DNA of 64,000 bases from Nematopogon swammerdamellus. Taxonomy: Eukaryota > Arthropoda > Insecta > Lepidoptera > Adelidae. The translations under genes were made by a program, and so were the position numbers. The stretch is from positions 18,181,566 to 18,245,565 of the forward strand of contig OX336340.1 in the NCBI GenBank assembly GCA_946902875.1. The letters are read 5' to 3'. Under the pieces are notes generated by a model. The model searched no databases and was not told the origin of the DNA. It saw only the letters and a list, made by a program, of their open reading frames with translations. Below, one piece after another: positions 30,373 to 41,900 of the stretch; positions within the stretch are counted from its first letter, which is position 1; each line of letters opens with the position of its first letter.

Positions 30373-30890
30373 ATTCTTGATTGAAGTTTTCGATATACTT
30401 AAAGAAAAAAAAAAGAAGATATTAAGATACTCGAAGTACCTATCAAGTTGTCAATCAATCGGTTAATAAAATTGGGGTTAGTTTATTATTCTGGTGCGAT
30501 CACACCGGTCCGCACTCCATATACACGATCGCGATCTCAACGCGCGCGGGACGCGCTCAGCAGATCGAGAAAGTTTTGTTTCTAGTCCTCCTTCCGGCCG
30601 GAGTTGAGGGCTCAGATAGCGCGGCTGTCGCGCCAGCTGATAGATGTAGCCGGTAATGGAGTTCCAAACTATGTTTTTTCATTACACAAATTAGATGGAG
30701 TTTGCTGGAGCTCTGAGAACTTAGTATTGTAGCAAATGAAGGTTCATTTATATTTTTTTAATGAAATCATAATAACTTCTATTTTGATTCGTATGATCAA
30801 TAGGAACAAATATGCAAGTATGTATGTAAGGATTGTGTTTATTTGTATGTTAATAAATGTATAATTTAATTATTTTTTAACTTTTTTCAT
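30373..30890. other. Unique DNA, partly GC-rich
   Basis: 30490-30660 is CpG-rich and without repeat partners; the rest is AT-rich. No gene. Confidence 0.4.
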
Positions 30891-30894
30891 TTAA

Positions 30895-31010
30895 TTTCGC
30901 ACTAGCTATCTATATTACCCAAAATCTCAGGCACGACTGGTAGATAATGCCTTTAGACTTTAAGTCCGCCTTTACTAATTTCTTTTATGCAATATACCTT
31001 ATATTTTAAT
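30895..31010 (+). mobile_element. LINE-M 3' untranslated end
   Basis: Shares 'actggtagataatgccttta' and 'ctttaagtccgccttt' with the nested LINE at 39190-39492. Confidence 0.75.
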
Positions 31011-32575
31011 TTAATTAAATTTAATTTCAACAAAATAATTTACGAAAATGTTTCATAATTCAGTTTGAATAAAAAAAATACAGTTCCCATACAAACTAAT
31101 TCACTAAAAGCAATCTAATGTTTTAACGCTGTTCTTGAATATTGTACTTCATCATCATCATCTTTATATTGATGGTCTTACGACATGTAAGTAGGCGTGC
31201 ACCGCGATGCACGATAAATTTTCCGTCATACGAGTACCAGATGAGGTCGCTTGCCGCGCGGTGCCACCCCGCTCTATGTAAGATCTATTTAACATTTCAC
31301 GAAAATGTATGTAAATTTTAAAAATTTATATCTCGGAAAATAGATGCTTTAGAGATATACTTATGATAATTTTTTTTATTGGAAAACTGCGAGGATATGA
31401 ATAATTTTAGAAATATTAATTAGAAATAATGTGTGATTTTTTTCAATTTTCTGTTTAGATATTTAAAATAATAATGATATTATGATGTTAAAAATTTATG
31501 GAGCGAATGCTGCAAACGTGTCCATATTTACAACATTTTACACAATATAAAAAATAATTTATATTCTGTTAAAAATAAAAAATGCCTGTGTTCGCATTTA
31601 TACATTTCTTGAAAACTGATACACAGATTTACATTCGAATTTCAACAACATCGGACATAAGTACTTACATATTTCCGATTAGTTGCAGACATCTCAACAT
31701 AAGTGTTCACTTATCCGAGGTGTGTGTGAAATTAAATATAATTATTTATATATTTTATATCTTGATATATTAATTTATTTTATATGACACTGATTTATAT
31801 TAAATAGTGTTAAATATACAATTTTATATATTTATTTATTGGCACAGACAAAAATAAGTCAAAACATATTAAACGAAAAATTACACAATATATAATTTAC
31901 CGACATAGTTTCTAAACGTTTGTACACTACTTTCTTAATTTTAGTTATTACATAAGACTAATTACACAATAGAATTGCTTCCTATTATGTTTGTAAACAA
32001 CAACACTTTCTCCTTGTTATTACATGCTTCCTTCGCCGGAATTCCTGTTTTATTATTATCACACAATTACAGTCCGTATATCCGTTACTCCACGCAACAA
32101 GCAGACCATGTTAATTAATGTCACACGACTCAAAACACACATTTAACACATGATAGGGTGTGGAAATTTATTTAATGGTGGGAAAACTGACGAGAGGTGA
32201 AGATGAGAGATTCATATCATAACACTCTCTGAAGGCCGAAACGAAGTAGAAGTTATTGTTTGGTGCTTGCTGTCTTCACCTGGCGGGGATGGCCTGGTAC
32301 AGACTTGGACTGGACTGGACTTTGGATGGAAGAAGATAGATCAGTGATAAGTTCACAACTGTCCTGTGTTATATTAGTGTTAAATTAGATCGGCAAGATC
32401 TACAATTTACGTACGTGGCACATTCAGCAGTAATAATTTCAGCAATTTTGCGGATGTATAATTTTTCAGTGTTACCAAAACAATGGCAGGAAGATAATGA
32501 ATATTTAAAATTTTAATTACAGCATCAAACAAACCAGTAGATTGTTTGTGGCATGTTTGTTACAGCTTGCACAAT
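31011..32575. other. No gene recognised; very AT-rich
   Basis: 31140-31290 ('catcatcatcatc', 'gcaccgcgatgcacgat') may be a further repeat. 31300-31970 is extremely AT-rich with no supported frame. Confidence 0.45.
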
Positions 32576-32577
32576 GC

Positions 32578-32645
32578 TTTTTTTCTGGAAACTGACACGG
32601 TTGATTACATCACCTTCAACATTCGCGATGTCAGCCCATAACACT
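32578..32645 (-). repeat. 5S-SINE 3' end, minus strand
   Basis: Reversed tail 'gaaactgacacggttgatta' followed by 'catcaccttcaacattcgcg'. Confidence 0.75.
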
Positions 32646-34365
32646 ATTTCATTCTTTCTTTATTCTTTATTCATCATTCGAATGATTGTACGTACAATCT
32701 ACAATCAAAATAGAGCTTGAATTTGTCCTTTTTTGTTTTTACAAATTTGGCTTCGTACAAAATTATTTTGATGTACTTATTCAACAAGTTAGTTAGTTAT
32801 ATAACAAATCACAGAAAAATCATTGTCTGTGTACATTGTCTGTTGCACACATTTTACAAGCTACCAAAATGTGGTCGGCATGCATACCATTCATAGCCAA
32901 ATATACTGGAGTGGACAAAGTTACACGTAGTATTCGTAATTTCGTCTTTGCATACTTTTCTTTCACCTATTCGATAAATTTGATGACACACTTCTCTATG
33001 AAATACCTATCTCTTTTCCAGGCTATTTGTTACGCGGTAAATTTTTCTGATTTTTTTAGGTGCTAGTGCAACCCATTAGGAAGATAGGCCAAGAAACCTT
33101 TACAGTTTTATTTCAAATTCAGTTACATAATAATTATGTAGCCGTATAGTTATTAAACATGATAACAAGGTTTTATGTATTTCCATAACTCACCGCGAAG
33201 AATCGCCACTCCCCCCCCCCCCCCCCCCCCCACCCCCGAAATCCGCAGTCGACACACACTTCGCTCGCCGCAACACAAAAGGCACATCCCTCCTAATTTG
33301 CGCGCCGAATGGAGCTCACACACCGAGCAAAATTGAAATCCGCAAAATGCTGAAGTGCCACGAGCGTGTGTTGACGTGTTAGCGCAGCGCCATGTGTCAC
33401 AGTCAATTAAAAGTCGAAACAACCGCTAGATGTAAATGACGCCTTTGTTTCCACTCTGGCTTTCGTTTCTGGCTTACGTCACACACCTCGCTGACACTTA
33501 CTTGAGTCATGGCCTAAAATTGTAGTTTTGTCAAAAAAATCAATACGATCAATGAAACCTTAACGAATCGAATTTGGAATGATATATTTGAAATTTTGTA
33601 TTGTTCTTAAAAGCTGGATTTGAGAGCAAAATGATTACCTAACCATGAAATATTTATTACGATTGTTCATCAGGAATTTTAAATCTTATTTTTAGTAGCT
33701 CATAGACTATAGCCCAGAAGCCAGTAGTAGGTATGTATGTAATATGTATTTATTCTTTATTAAACTGCTTAGGTTAGTGCCGTGAGGCATTATGTTCTAA
33801 CTAACCTTTGGGATGTGGGAGAAGTATATGCAGGCGTAGAAGTAGTAGAAGTAGTTTCACAACACTTAGGTTCTTCTGAGATGCAAACATTTTTACATGG
33901 AAGATTTAACTTGTTTAACTTCTAACTAATCGGAACGCATGAAGCTGGACTATGTAGATACGTCACAGTGTACAGAAACACCCCTTCACCACCGCCCCCG
34001 TCACTCCACCTCGCTAATTAGGGTTGCGCTTGAAAATTAATTATCACTGCCTCGCGAGCACCTGAGACTATCGGCTTTCACTACCGACTCACAACCCTAT
34101 CAAAACTGACGGCGGCGGCGGTGGCGGGGATGTGTGCTCTACATCGCCGTCTTGAGGCCCTTTGTCATACTAGCGGTTAAGATGTAACTAAGCAGTGGAG
34201 ACTTGGAAATTCTACTGAACCCACTAGTGGGGCAATGCAGTGGAACCAACAGTCTGAAAGCGTTTTTTGTTTGTAGCATTGTCGGGTGTGCGCGAGGGTT
34301 TTTATAATTAAGAGGAAATAGTATTTTTTAAGAATGTTGAATTTCCTTCATACACCGGTAAACTC
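32646..34365. other. No gene; poly-C tract
   Basis: 33211-33231 is a run of 21 C. 33240-33420 is CpG-rich and unique; 34000-34160 also has unique mixed-composition DNA. No gene supported. Confidence 0.5.
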
Positions 34366-34367
34366 TG

Positions 34368-34540
34368 GCACGCTCTCCCTGCCCATATATTCCTCCCAAG
34401 TATAGTCTCGGTTCCTTCAAGAGGGGCGGGGGCATGGCATGGCATTCGTAACCCCCGCATACGACCGAATGTCCATGGGCGTCGTTAGACGCCTCGTGGG
34501 TGGCTCGGCGCCATATTATGTCACGTTGTCAATAAAACAA
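34368..34540 (+). mobile_element. LINE-C 3' end
   Basis: Contains 'cacgctctccctgcccatat', 'cgaccgaatgtccatgggcg' and 'ggtggctcggcgccatatta', ending 'gttgtcaataaaacaat'. Confidence 0.8.
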
Positions 34541-35160
34541 TAATAATTTAATAACATAAATTTAAATATAGCTATAAGCGTCGAAGAAATTTTTAATTTA
34601 TAGGTTCTTGTTAATTTTTGTTTTGTTAGATAGGTAAGTTTTGTTTTAGGTTAGTTTTAGTTAAGATCTTTATAAATTTTTTGATTACTTAATTACTTGA
34701 TTAAATAAAATACTCTTCATACGTTAAAAAAATAAATTTGAACGTCTTATTCCTAACTAGTCGGACTACAGCATTTTCTACTGACCTTTCCTTGTTTCCT
34801 TAATTTTTTTAGCAGTCGGGTTTTATACATTTTTAATTTTATTTAAGTGTGGTATGTTTTTGAAATCGATGTCAAATGTTTTTGAAAAAAAAAACTATTT
34901 TCAAAATTTTACAATATGGCGACAAACGGCCGCCATTTTGAATTCTTAAAAAAATATTTACCTGTGTACATTGAACAAAATGTGTGTGTGTGGTAAGGTA
35001 CCCTATGAAACTGGCGCGAGTGAGAAGAATCTAACGACACCTCATATGTTAAAATCCATCAAGCCGTTTTAGTTACAGGGCGTAACACCGAAATACGTAA
35101 TAGTTATGTGCGTACACTCGAAAAACATAGCCCTCGTTTTAGGTTAGCGCAGTCGGGTAA
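34541..35160. other. No gene recognised
   Basis: AT-rich DNA. Confidence 0.5.
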
Positions 35161-35162
35161 AA

Positions 35163-35206
35163 AGCGGCCAAGTGCGAGTCGAACTCGCGCACCCAGGTTC
35201 CGTACC
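35163..35206 (-). repeat. REP-E end fragment
   Basis: 'agcggccaagtgcgagtcga' followed by 'ggttccgtaccg', the REP-E end in reverse orientation. Confidence 0.75.
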
Positions 35207-36225
35207 GGTCGTCTGGTGATACTGGTGTCTAGCATATCATGAGCGCATTTGAGCTTGAAGGCAACAAACACAGAGCTTCGACATTTCGTATAGCCTGGTC
35301 GCATACACATAGAATCTTACGTAGGTATGTGTAAAGCTTTGTACAAAGAGTTCGTTAGTATGGTGGCTTGTGCGGAAATGAAAAGAAATTCATTTCCGAC
35401 TTGCAAAGAGTCTCTCGATGCAATACTGAGTATCTGTCTACTTCTTATGTTTACTAAGAGTCCATTGGTTGGGTACTTTTAGATCTTTTGCTTTTAGATA
35501 TATTAGAGTTTAATTCCTTAGAACTTATAGGCGACAGCTGCTCGGCACATCGACCGACACATTTTTTTTTGTAGGTAAGTGGGGTCATTTGCAAGGTTTT
35601 GACCCATGATACCTTTTGTCAGGTGTCACGTGGTGTCGAGATACGATTTTTTTTTTCTTTATTTTTGAAAATTACCAAAATTCCAGCTTTAATCCCTTGT
35701 AATTTTTTTGTTTTGATTTAATTAGCACGAAATTAAATTTATTGGATTTTAGAACATACCCTTGTTCTTGAAAAAATATTATTTGATAAAGTTAATACCA
35801 TGAAAATGACTTATGCCCTCCCAAAGTCTAGTAGAGGACTAGTAAAAATATGACAGAATCTTAGTTTCTTAATTCAAAACTGACAGAAATTGAGAGCTTC
35901 GTTTTATTTTTAAGTTTGCTAGTTTACGCCCTTTCCAACGGTATAACACATGTCATACAAATCATTCCTCTAATGTGCCCAAAATTAGGGATAATTTGCA
36001 AGAGTCATAACATTAACAATGGAAGCGAATTAGTTTGAATTGAACAAAGTGCCCGCGCGAACGGTACATGTTCTAAATTTGAAAATGCTGCGGAAAACGC
36101 TCTCAATACGGGAAGCGACCACCGATAAGTGGCGCTGATTGATACACAGTGCCCGTGTTGTCGTTATGTTCTGGTCTCTGTCCCTAATTTTGGCCACATA
36201 GTGAATATATAACCCTATAGGTAGC
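35207..36225. other. No gene recognised
   Basis: No repeat relationship or coding frame that can be supported. Confidence 0.45.
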
Positions 36226-36227
36226 TG

Positions 36228-36395
36228 GATATATTTTTTTATTGAAAGCGAGACATGTGGCGCCGAGCCACCCATAAGGTATCTAACGACGCCCATGGAC
36301 GTTCGGTCGTACGAGGAGGATGCGAATGCCATGCCGGCCTGACAGGTGCCTATTCACGCCTCTCTTGAAGGAACCGAGACTTTACTTTGGGGAAA
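36228..36395 (-). mobile_element. LINE-C 3' end, minus strand
   Basis: Reversed LINE-C: 'ggcgccgagccacccataag', 'acgacgcccatggacgttcg', then 'gcctattcacgcctctcttg'. Confidence 0.8.
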
Positions 36396-36835
36396 ATATG
36401 TGAAAGGCGAAAACTGAAAAACACAGTAAATATAGTTATAATATAAAGCAAAATTACTAGTTTGGCGCGGAGACTCCTGTGGTGCCCGGACGCCAAAGAA
36501 TTGGTGAAGCAGTTGGGCCAATTGCTTATAAAGGCGTCCGGGGTTCGTTGTGCCAGAGCGTTCCTCAACAAAAAGCGGGGGAGTGCTGTTTCGCACTTTC
36601 GCTGTTTCGTTTGGTGTTATTGTTGTTTTCTCCTATATTGTTCTAAATTGAATTGTTTCTCTGTAAGTAAATCATTACACATGTTTAATTTTACCGAGAA
36701 TTTTACTTTACTTCTTAAGAAGAAAAAAAAAATAAAAATACCTACGTGGATACGTAGGTACCACGGTTCTGCAGATTCTTCCTCGACAGAACCGGTAAAC
36801 TGTGGAACTATATATTTCCCCCCAAATACCTACAC
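36396..36835. other. No gene recognised
   Basis: A plus-strand frame at 36462-36917 runs into SINE-B and looks like chance. Confidence 0.4.
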
Positions 36836-37118
36836 CTGCTGCTTCACCGTTCGGAAGCGGTGTAAAACTGTAGGTCCCTTCCCTTGCCCCTCACTAGGTG
36901 GTAGGCTCAAAATGTAGCTGACTGGATTGGTACCACCGTACTGGATGTAAGATGGCCGCATTGCAGCCTCGGTTATGTTCTCCTCTAGTCCAGTATAGCC
37001 AGCAATCCAGGGAAGTCTCCGGTATGGCACCTACCTTCTCGGAGGTGATATTGGCTGGTCGGAGCATGTGCTTTGGCTGCTCCGTTGATTCAGCCATTCA
37101 TACCGGATTACATAAAAA
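36836..37118 (+). repeat. SINE-B, near full length
   Basis: Starts 'ctgctgcttcaccgttcgga', then 'gtaaaactgtaggtcccttc', 'ggttggt...' as 'ggattggtaccaccgtactg', 'ctccagtatagccagcaatc' type sequence, 'gtatggcacctaccttctcg' and 'ggtgatattggctggtcgga'. It ends 'ccggattacataaaaaaaa'. The body is clearly related to the 5S-SINE but head and tail differ. Other copies: 44225-44430, 62283-62592, 21828-22005, 38471-38585, 85-165. Confidence 0.82.
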
Positions 37119-37480
37119 AAAGTCTTGGGAGTCTCCTTCAAGAGAGGCATGAATGCAGTGATTGAATACTTTTGAACCCCAATTACATTAATTATATTTA
37201 AAGTATTAAACATGTTTAATGTTTAAAGAAATGTCCCGAAATGCTATTATCCAAATCTTACAACACCTGGTGTAGAGGTAACGTAAGGTGTGGAGTGTAT
37301 GGTATGGAGGAAGGAGAGTGGGGCCACATAGCTCAACGTAAAGTACAGGCGAACGGAGAGGAGAGCTTCTCAATTAGCGGCCACTCGGCACACACCTTTC
37401 TGCAGCCTCCGCGCCGCCTCCGCGCCGCGCCGCCGCCGCGCCGCGTGCCTCGTAGTCCCGGAGGCCCTATATTATGTAAA
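37119..37480. other. No gene; CpG-rich stretch
   Basis: 37390-37460 is a 'ccgccgcgccg' type low-complexity stretch, and the frames across it are low-complexity. Confidence 0.45.
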
Positions 37481-37483
37481 CAC

Positions 37484-37742
37484 TGCATCTCTCCCCATGC
37501 ATGTCGTAAAAGGCGACTAAGAGATAAGGACAAGATGCCGTGCTAAAGGGCGACAGGATCGGCACCTCTCACCTTGGCACGGTACTTCCACCGAGTCATG
37601 CAGCAGGTGGGTCTTCGTGCCTTACTTTGCGAAACGTGGTGGTCGGTGTTGTGCTGTAATTGACCAGAGTTCTCGCAGCACAACAACGATTACTCTGCTT
37701 ACCCCGATTGTCTGGATTCAGCGTGTGTGATATGTATGTATG
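37484..37742 (+). repeat. REP-A copy
   Basis: Lacks the first ~40 bases but runs from 'catctctccccatgcatgtc' to 'gtgtgatatgtatgtatg', with the hairpin 'gtgttgtgctg' / 'cagcacaac' kept. Confidence 0.85.
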
Positions 37743-37965
37743 TAATTTTATTTTACGTTTCGGCGTTTGGTGAACTTGAGCCAACTACAATTCGTATGAG
37801 TAAACTTTGTACATAATGTCGAGTTAGTTTTATTGCATTTTTTTTTATTTAATAACTTTTCGGCCGGTATGTTTTGAAGAACTGAATGTTCTTTTTAATT
37901 ATATTTAGTGTTCTAATAACATAGAGTATTGTATTTCTTCACTACATAGAATATGCAAAGCCAAA
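37743..37965. other. No gene recognised
   Basis: AT-rich spacer. Confidence 0.5.
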
Positions 37966-37967
37966 AA

Positions 37968-38085
37968 TGAAGAGAAAAAATACGTCCTGACCAGAATTCA
38001 GAAATGAAATGAAATGAAATGATGGAACCTGGAACTCTAGCTTGAGCCGCCAGCTACCAATTTCTACCACAACTATCTAGTGAAG
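37968..38085 (-). repeat. tRNA-derived SINE (family 1), minus strand
   Basis: Reversed family 1 tail 'aatgaagagaaaaaatacgt', a 'gaaatgaaatgaaatga' insertion, then 'ggaacctggaactctagc' and 'gccgccagctaccaatttct', matching the tRNA-like head at 3656-3742. Confidence 0.7.
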
Positions 38086-38470
38086 AAATTTAAAGCAAGT
38101 TTATGCTTAGTACTAACACATAAAAATTAAATATAAAGTATTGTAGTTCTTTACTCTTGGTCTACACCGCCCACCGCAGCCCAAAGGCGGGCGGTTTGTT
38201 GGGCGGGAAGCGTTGAGAGCATGTAGCCCACACTACGGTTAATATTTTTCGTACCCATCGTTATAAATAAACTTTCTCTGCTCACTTTTGGAGGAAGCGC
38301 TACTGACACCGGAAATGGCGAATATTTTTTTATATACTCGCAAGGGGGAGAATGTTGGTAAAGGTGTGAAGAGATGTCATGTACACAAGGTTAGCACTAG
38401 CATGGTACCTGTTTTGTCAGTAGCGTGATACAATGGGCTGTCATCATTCGTATACTGGATTACATAAAAA
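38086..38470. other. No gene recognised
   Basis: No supported feature. Confidence 0.45.
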
Positions 38471-38585
38471 TCTATCTTTTTTATGTAATCCAGTATAGGT
38501 GGCTGAGTCAGATGGGCCAAAGCACATGCTCGGACCAACCAATATCACCTCCAAGAAAGTAGGTGCCATACTGCAGACTGCCCTT
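38471..38585 (-). repeat. SINE-B 3' end, minus strand
   Basis: 'tatgtaatccagtataggtg' through 'ccaatatcacctccaagaaa' and 'gtgccatactgcagactg', reversed SINE-B tail. Confidence 0.8.
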
Positions 38586-38593
38586 TGGATATG

Positions 38594-38612
38594 TGTGTGT
38601 GTGTGTGTGTGT
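38594..38612. repeat. (GT)n microsatellite
   Basis: Run of nine 'gt' units. Confidence 0.9.
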
Positions 38613-38625
38613 GACTTTCCAGATG

Positions 38626-39085
38626 ATGTGTGTGTGATAATGGATACATAAGAATCCCAGGCGTCTGGCAACTCTACCCTTTTCTCACATCTATTACCAC
38701 CTATCTCCTACTCCTTATATCCCACCCCTATTTCCTACCCCCTATTCGACGCCCAAACTACTTTCTCCGCCGACAATGCACGTCGTTGTCTCGTCGTCGG
38801 TGCGGAATTTGCATTCCATAAGCCAAACTTCAGAGTTGTTGCAGAAGGGTTGGCGGTAGTGTAGCAGAATGTTGCAGTGCACGTCGCCGCCTGCACTTAC
38901 CTTTGCATTATGGAGGAGAATGGAAATTATATATACCTACTTTGGATAGAAAGAGAGGCGCAATTACCTGCAATTTCAAATGAGCAATCAGCGACGAATG
39001 TTACAGCATTATCGTATCTTATTTGTAATTTGGAAATTGGAAACTGTGAAACGCCTTAACTTGATAACCGGTATTTTATTTTTAG
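38626..39085. other. No gene recognised
   Basis: Unique DNA without supported features. Confidence 0.45.
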
Positions 39086-39087
39086 AT

Positions 39088-39740
39088 TTTTTTTTATTTT
39101 TATGGAGCCTGACACGGTTGGCTACATCACCTACAACATCCGTGATGTCAGTCCATAACACAGGGTGAACTAGGTGCCATGTCAGTGCTGCTGCATAAGT
39201 CTGCTGCATTAGATATGTATGTATGTATTTGTTTATATTGCGTATATATATATGTACTTTTGAACTTGTATGTATGTAAATCACGAATGTATTTAGTTGT
39301 ATGTTATTACTATTATCTATGTATTATTGTTTAGTTTTGTACTCTTAAAAAAAAAAATCTCAATTAATTTTCCGCACTACCCATCTACCCTACTCACAAT
39401 CCCAGGTATGACTGGCAGATAATGCCCTTAGGCTTTAAGTCCGCCTTTTGTCACTTTTTGTGCAATAAAGTATATTTTCATTTCATTTCATTTCAGTGCT
39501 TCCCTTCATTTCATGTCGGCTACACTAAACTGGACAGAAAACACGAACTATTTACATAGCCGTTTCGACCGACGTTTCGTTCAGTGCGGTGGTACCAACC
39601 CGGCCGGGATAAACCCTACCACCTAGTAAGGTAAGAAGGGAAGGGACCTACAGTTTTACGTGGAATCCGAACCACGGTCAGCCTCCAACGGTCGAGCGGT
39701 CACCCATCCAATCACTGACCGCGCTCAGCGTTGCAGATCT
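39088..39740 (-). repeat. 5S-SINE, minus strand, split by a nested LINE
   Basis: The 3' part of the SINE is at 39088-39189 and the 5' part at 39493-39740. On the minus strand the 5S-like head reads 'gcaacgctgagcgcggtcag' then 'attggatgggtgaccgc', the closest match to 5S rRNA in the window. 'gttggaggctgac' follows before the B-box-like 'cgtggttcggattccac'. It is truncated within the 5S-like domain. Confidence 0.85.
39190..39492 (+). mobile_element. LINE-M 3' end nested in a 5S-SINE
   Basis: A 5'-truncated LINE 3' end ending 'aataaagtatattttcattt' with 'catttcatttcatt' as its tail. It is flanked on both sides by the same 8 bp TCAGTGCT (39182-39189 and 39493-39500), a sequence that is present once in unbroken SINE copies. 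This is a clear target-site duplication. Confidence 0.85.
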
Positions 39741-39903
39741 TTAGAGAACTAGTCATAATAAAACAAAAATTAAAATTTCAATCCGTGTAAATTACGAACT
39801 TTGTTTTGAGTTCCACCTTTAAATAATTCATAGGAATTCACACTGGCTAATCAAACCGCATAAAGAATGTAAATGTATGTCCTTTGTCTGAGTCGGTCAT
39901 GGT

Positions 39904-40425
39904 ACCTAACAACGTTCGTGCTTGGCTGGTAGAATTGGTAGTGATCGTGCTTGGCCGGTAGATTTTGCAGTATTACCTAACAACAATAGTGCTTGGCCGG
40001 TAGAGTTGGTAGTGTTAGCTAACAATATTCGTTGTTGGCCGGTATAGAGTTTGAAGTGTTACCTAACAACGTTCGTGCTTGGCTGGTAGAATTGGTAGTG
40101 TTCGTGCTTGGCCGGTAGATTTTGCAGTATTACCTAAAAACAATAGTGCTTGGCCGGTAGAGTTGGTAGTGTTAGCTAACAATATTCGTGGTTGGCCGCT
40201 ATAGAGTTTGAAGTGTTACCTAACAACGTTCGTGCTTGGCTGGTAGAATTGGTAGTGTTCGTGCTTGGCCGGTAGATTTTGGAGTATTACCTAACAACAA
40301 TAGTGCTTGGCCGGTAGAGTTGGTAGTGTTACCTAACAACGTTCGTGCTTGGCCGATAGAGTTGGTAGTGTTACCTAACAACATTCGTGCTTGGCCGGTA
40401 GAGTTAGTATTGGTTACATGACAAC
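39904..40425. repeat. Minisatellite with 42-bp units and a 157-bp higher-order period
   Basis: The basic unit is 'gttcgtgcttggccggtaga' + 'gttggtagtgttacctaaca' + 'ac' with variants. The same landmark 'cctaacaacgttcgtgcttg' recurs at 39905, 40062 and 40219, that is exactly every 157 bp. The last part (40300-40420) consists of plain 42-bp units. One frame of the array reads 'RAWPVELVVLPNN' repeatedly, because 42 is a multiple of 3. I do not regard it as coding. Confidence 0.93.
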
Positions 40426-40995
40426 AGTCATTTACTTGTGTTATCCCTGAAATTTCTGCTTAATGACTATTAGCGTTCTAAATTATGTGATCGCCCAGCA
40501 ACCTGCTTCCGCGGGTAGGCATTAAAATACATAAGGTTTAATTAAAATAGTACGGACAACATTTGCGACGAACGCGAGAGTCGTTCTGCTTGTAATTATA
40601 AGGAAAATCCATTATTTAGGCGCTATTCAAAAGTGGTTAGGTAAAATAAATAACCCGCAACCCCGTTTTAAATGTGGGTAGGTATAAAATAAACAAGGTG
40701 AATTTGGATCGAGATGGCTCTCTGGAATGGAGTGGAAGGTTTGTTTGTACGAGCGTCCGCTCCGAGGGACTTAAGGCTCTTACGAGAACCGTTTTATTCT
40801 CGGAAGAATATCGCGCAATCCGATTTCACTATTACGAGGAGAGCGTTTGAAAAATGTTACGTACATCTGCAGCGCCGGCGACGACGCGACGCGAGCTCCG
40901 CGCCGTCGCCGCCTCCGCTGTGTCCGGGGAAACTTATTGATGGCAACACTGCTGGAGAATATAAGTGCTAGAAGTGCTGTTTGTCTTTTATTGAC
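40426..40995. other. Unique DNA
   Basis: 40840-40930 is CpG-rich; no supported gene. Confidence 0.45.
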
Positions 40996-41250
40996 AACTA
41001 GCTTTTTCGCGCGGCTTCGCTCGGGTGAAATTCGTATTTAAAAAGAAATAAGAAAGTAACCCTGCTACCGTACCTTTATTTTGTTCGGTTTGTATGAGAG
41101 CCACATCTTAGCGTAACCGGAACTGAATCTTATTTAGCCTATCCTGTGTCAACGTATAGTTAAATGTGCTTGTACTAAGTTTCATGGAATTCGGATGATC
41201 GGTTTAAGATTTATGGAGAAACATACATACATACACAAAATATTTCTAAA
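40996..41250 (+). repeat. REP-D-like repeat
   Basis: 'actagctttttcgcgcggct' opening with 'cggtttaagatttatggaga' and 'aacatacatacatacac' at the end. It has the same architecture as REP-D, but the sequence is diverged. Confidence 0.6.
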
Positions 41251-41411
41251 AATCGTAAATTTTGTTTTAGTATCATACATAGAGTCTACAAACGCAATAT
41301 CTCATAAAACAATGTACTTACTCCATGACCATCCCTTACAGATTTATTATTAGTATTGAGTATAGATGATGAGGATAAGTCATAGTCGTAAAGCTATTCG
41401 AGAAAAAAAAA

Positions 41412-41780
41412 GCGGTAAAGTGCGAGTCGCACTCGCGTGGAGAGGGTTCCGCACCATTCCGTTTTCTGTGAGAACTTTAAGACTAAGAATTTTCGGTTTT
41501 CCAGTAGGTAAACTATGAGTGGGGCCCTATATTCGTATCGTATATTTTCGTCGATATATTTTAAACTATGCCTTTTAAAGTTGTCTAAAATATATATTTG
41601 TATTTCTTATAATGAGCCCGTTCAAGTGATACGTTGCATGCACTTGAAAAAAAAAATTTTTTTTACTTCTAATTTGTTCCTCAAAATCTAAATTCATTCA
41701 TGTACGCCATACGTTCGTGATTGGGTCATCCAACTCTATATAATATGTATCAAATTATAATTTTTTCATCCAGTAGATTA
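41412..41780 (-). repeat. REP-E copy, reverse orientation
   Basis: 'agcggtaaagtgcgagtcgc', 'ggttccgcaccattccg' and 'gagaactttaagactaag', closely matching 10493-10600 and continuing to 'cgccatacgttcgtgattgg'. Confidence 0.75.
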
Positions 41781-41787
41781 GATTAAA

Positions 41788-41900
41788 GGTTGACTGGAAG
41801 GAATCACTTGCAGTGATAAGTCCGCCATTGCACGCTCCTGTATTTCTTGTTTCTAGTCGAGTATTGTGTGCAATAAACAGTTTCTATTCTATTCTATTCG
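41788..41900 (+). mobile_element. LINE 3' untranslated end with TTCTA tail
   Basis: 'ggttgactggaaggaatcac', 'ataagtccgccattgcacgc', 'tgcaataaacagtttctatt' and a 'ctattctattctattc' tail. Related ends are at 53485-53560 and, reversed, 61790-61895. Confidence 0.75.

Noticed and set aside
37241..37546. 101-codon plus-strand frame
   Set aside because: Its second half is CpG-rich low-complexity sequence and it runs into a REP-A repeat.
39904..40425. CRISPR-like array
   Set aside because: The units are directly adjacent with no unique spacers, and the DNA is eukaryotic; it is a minisatellite.
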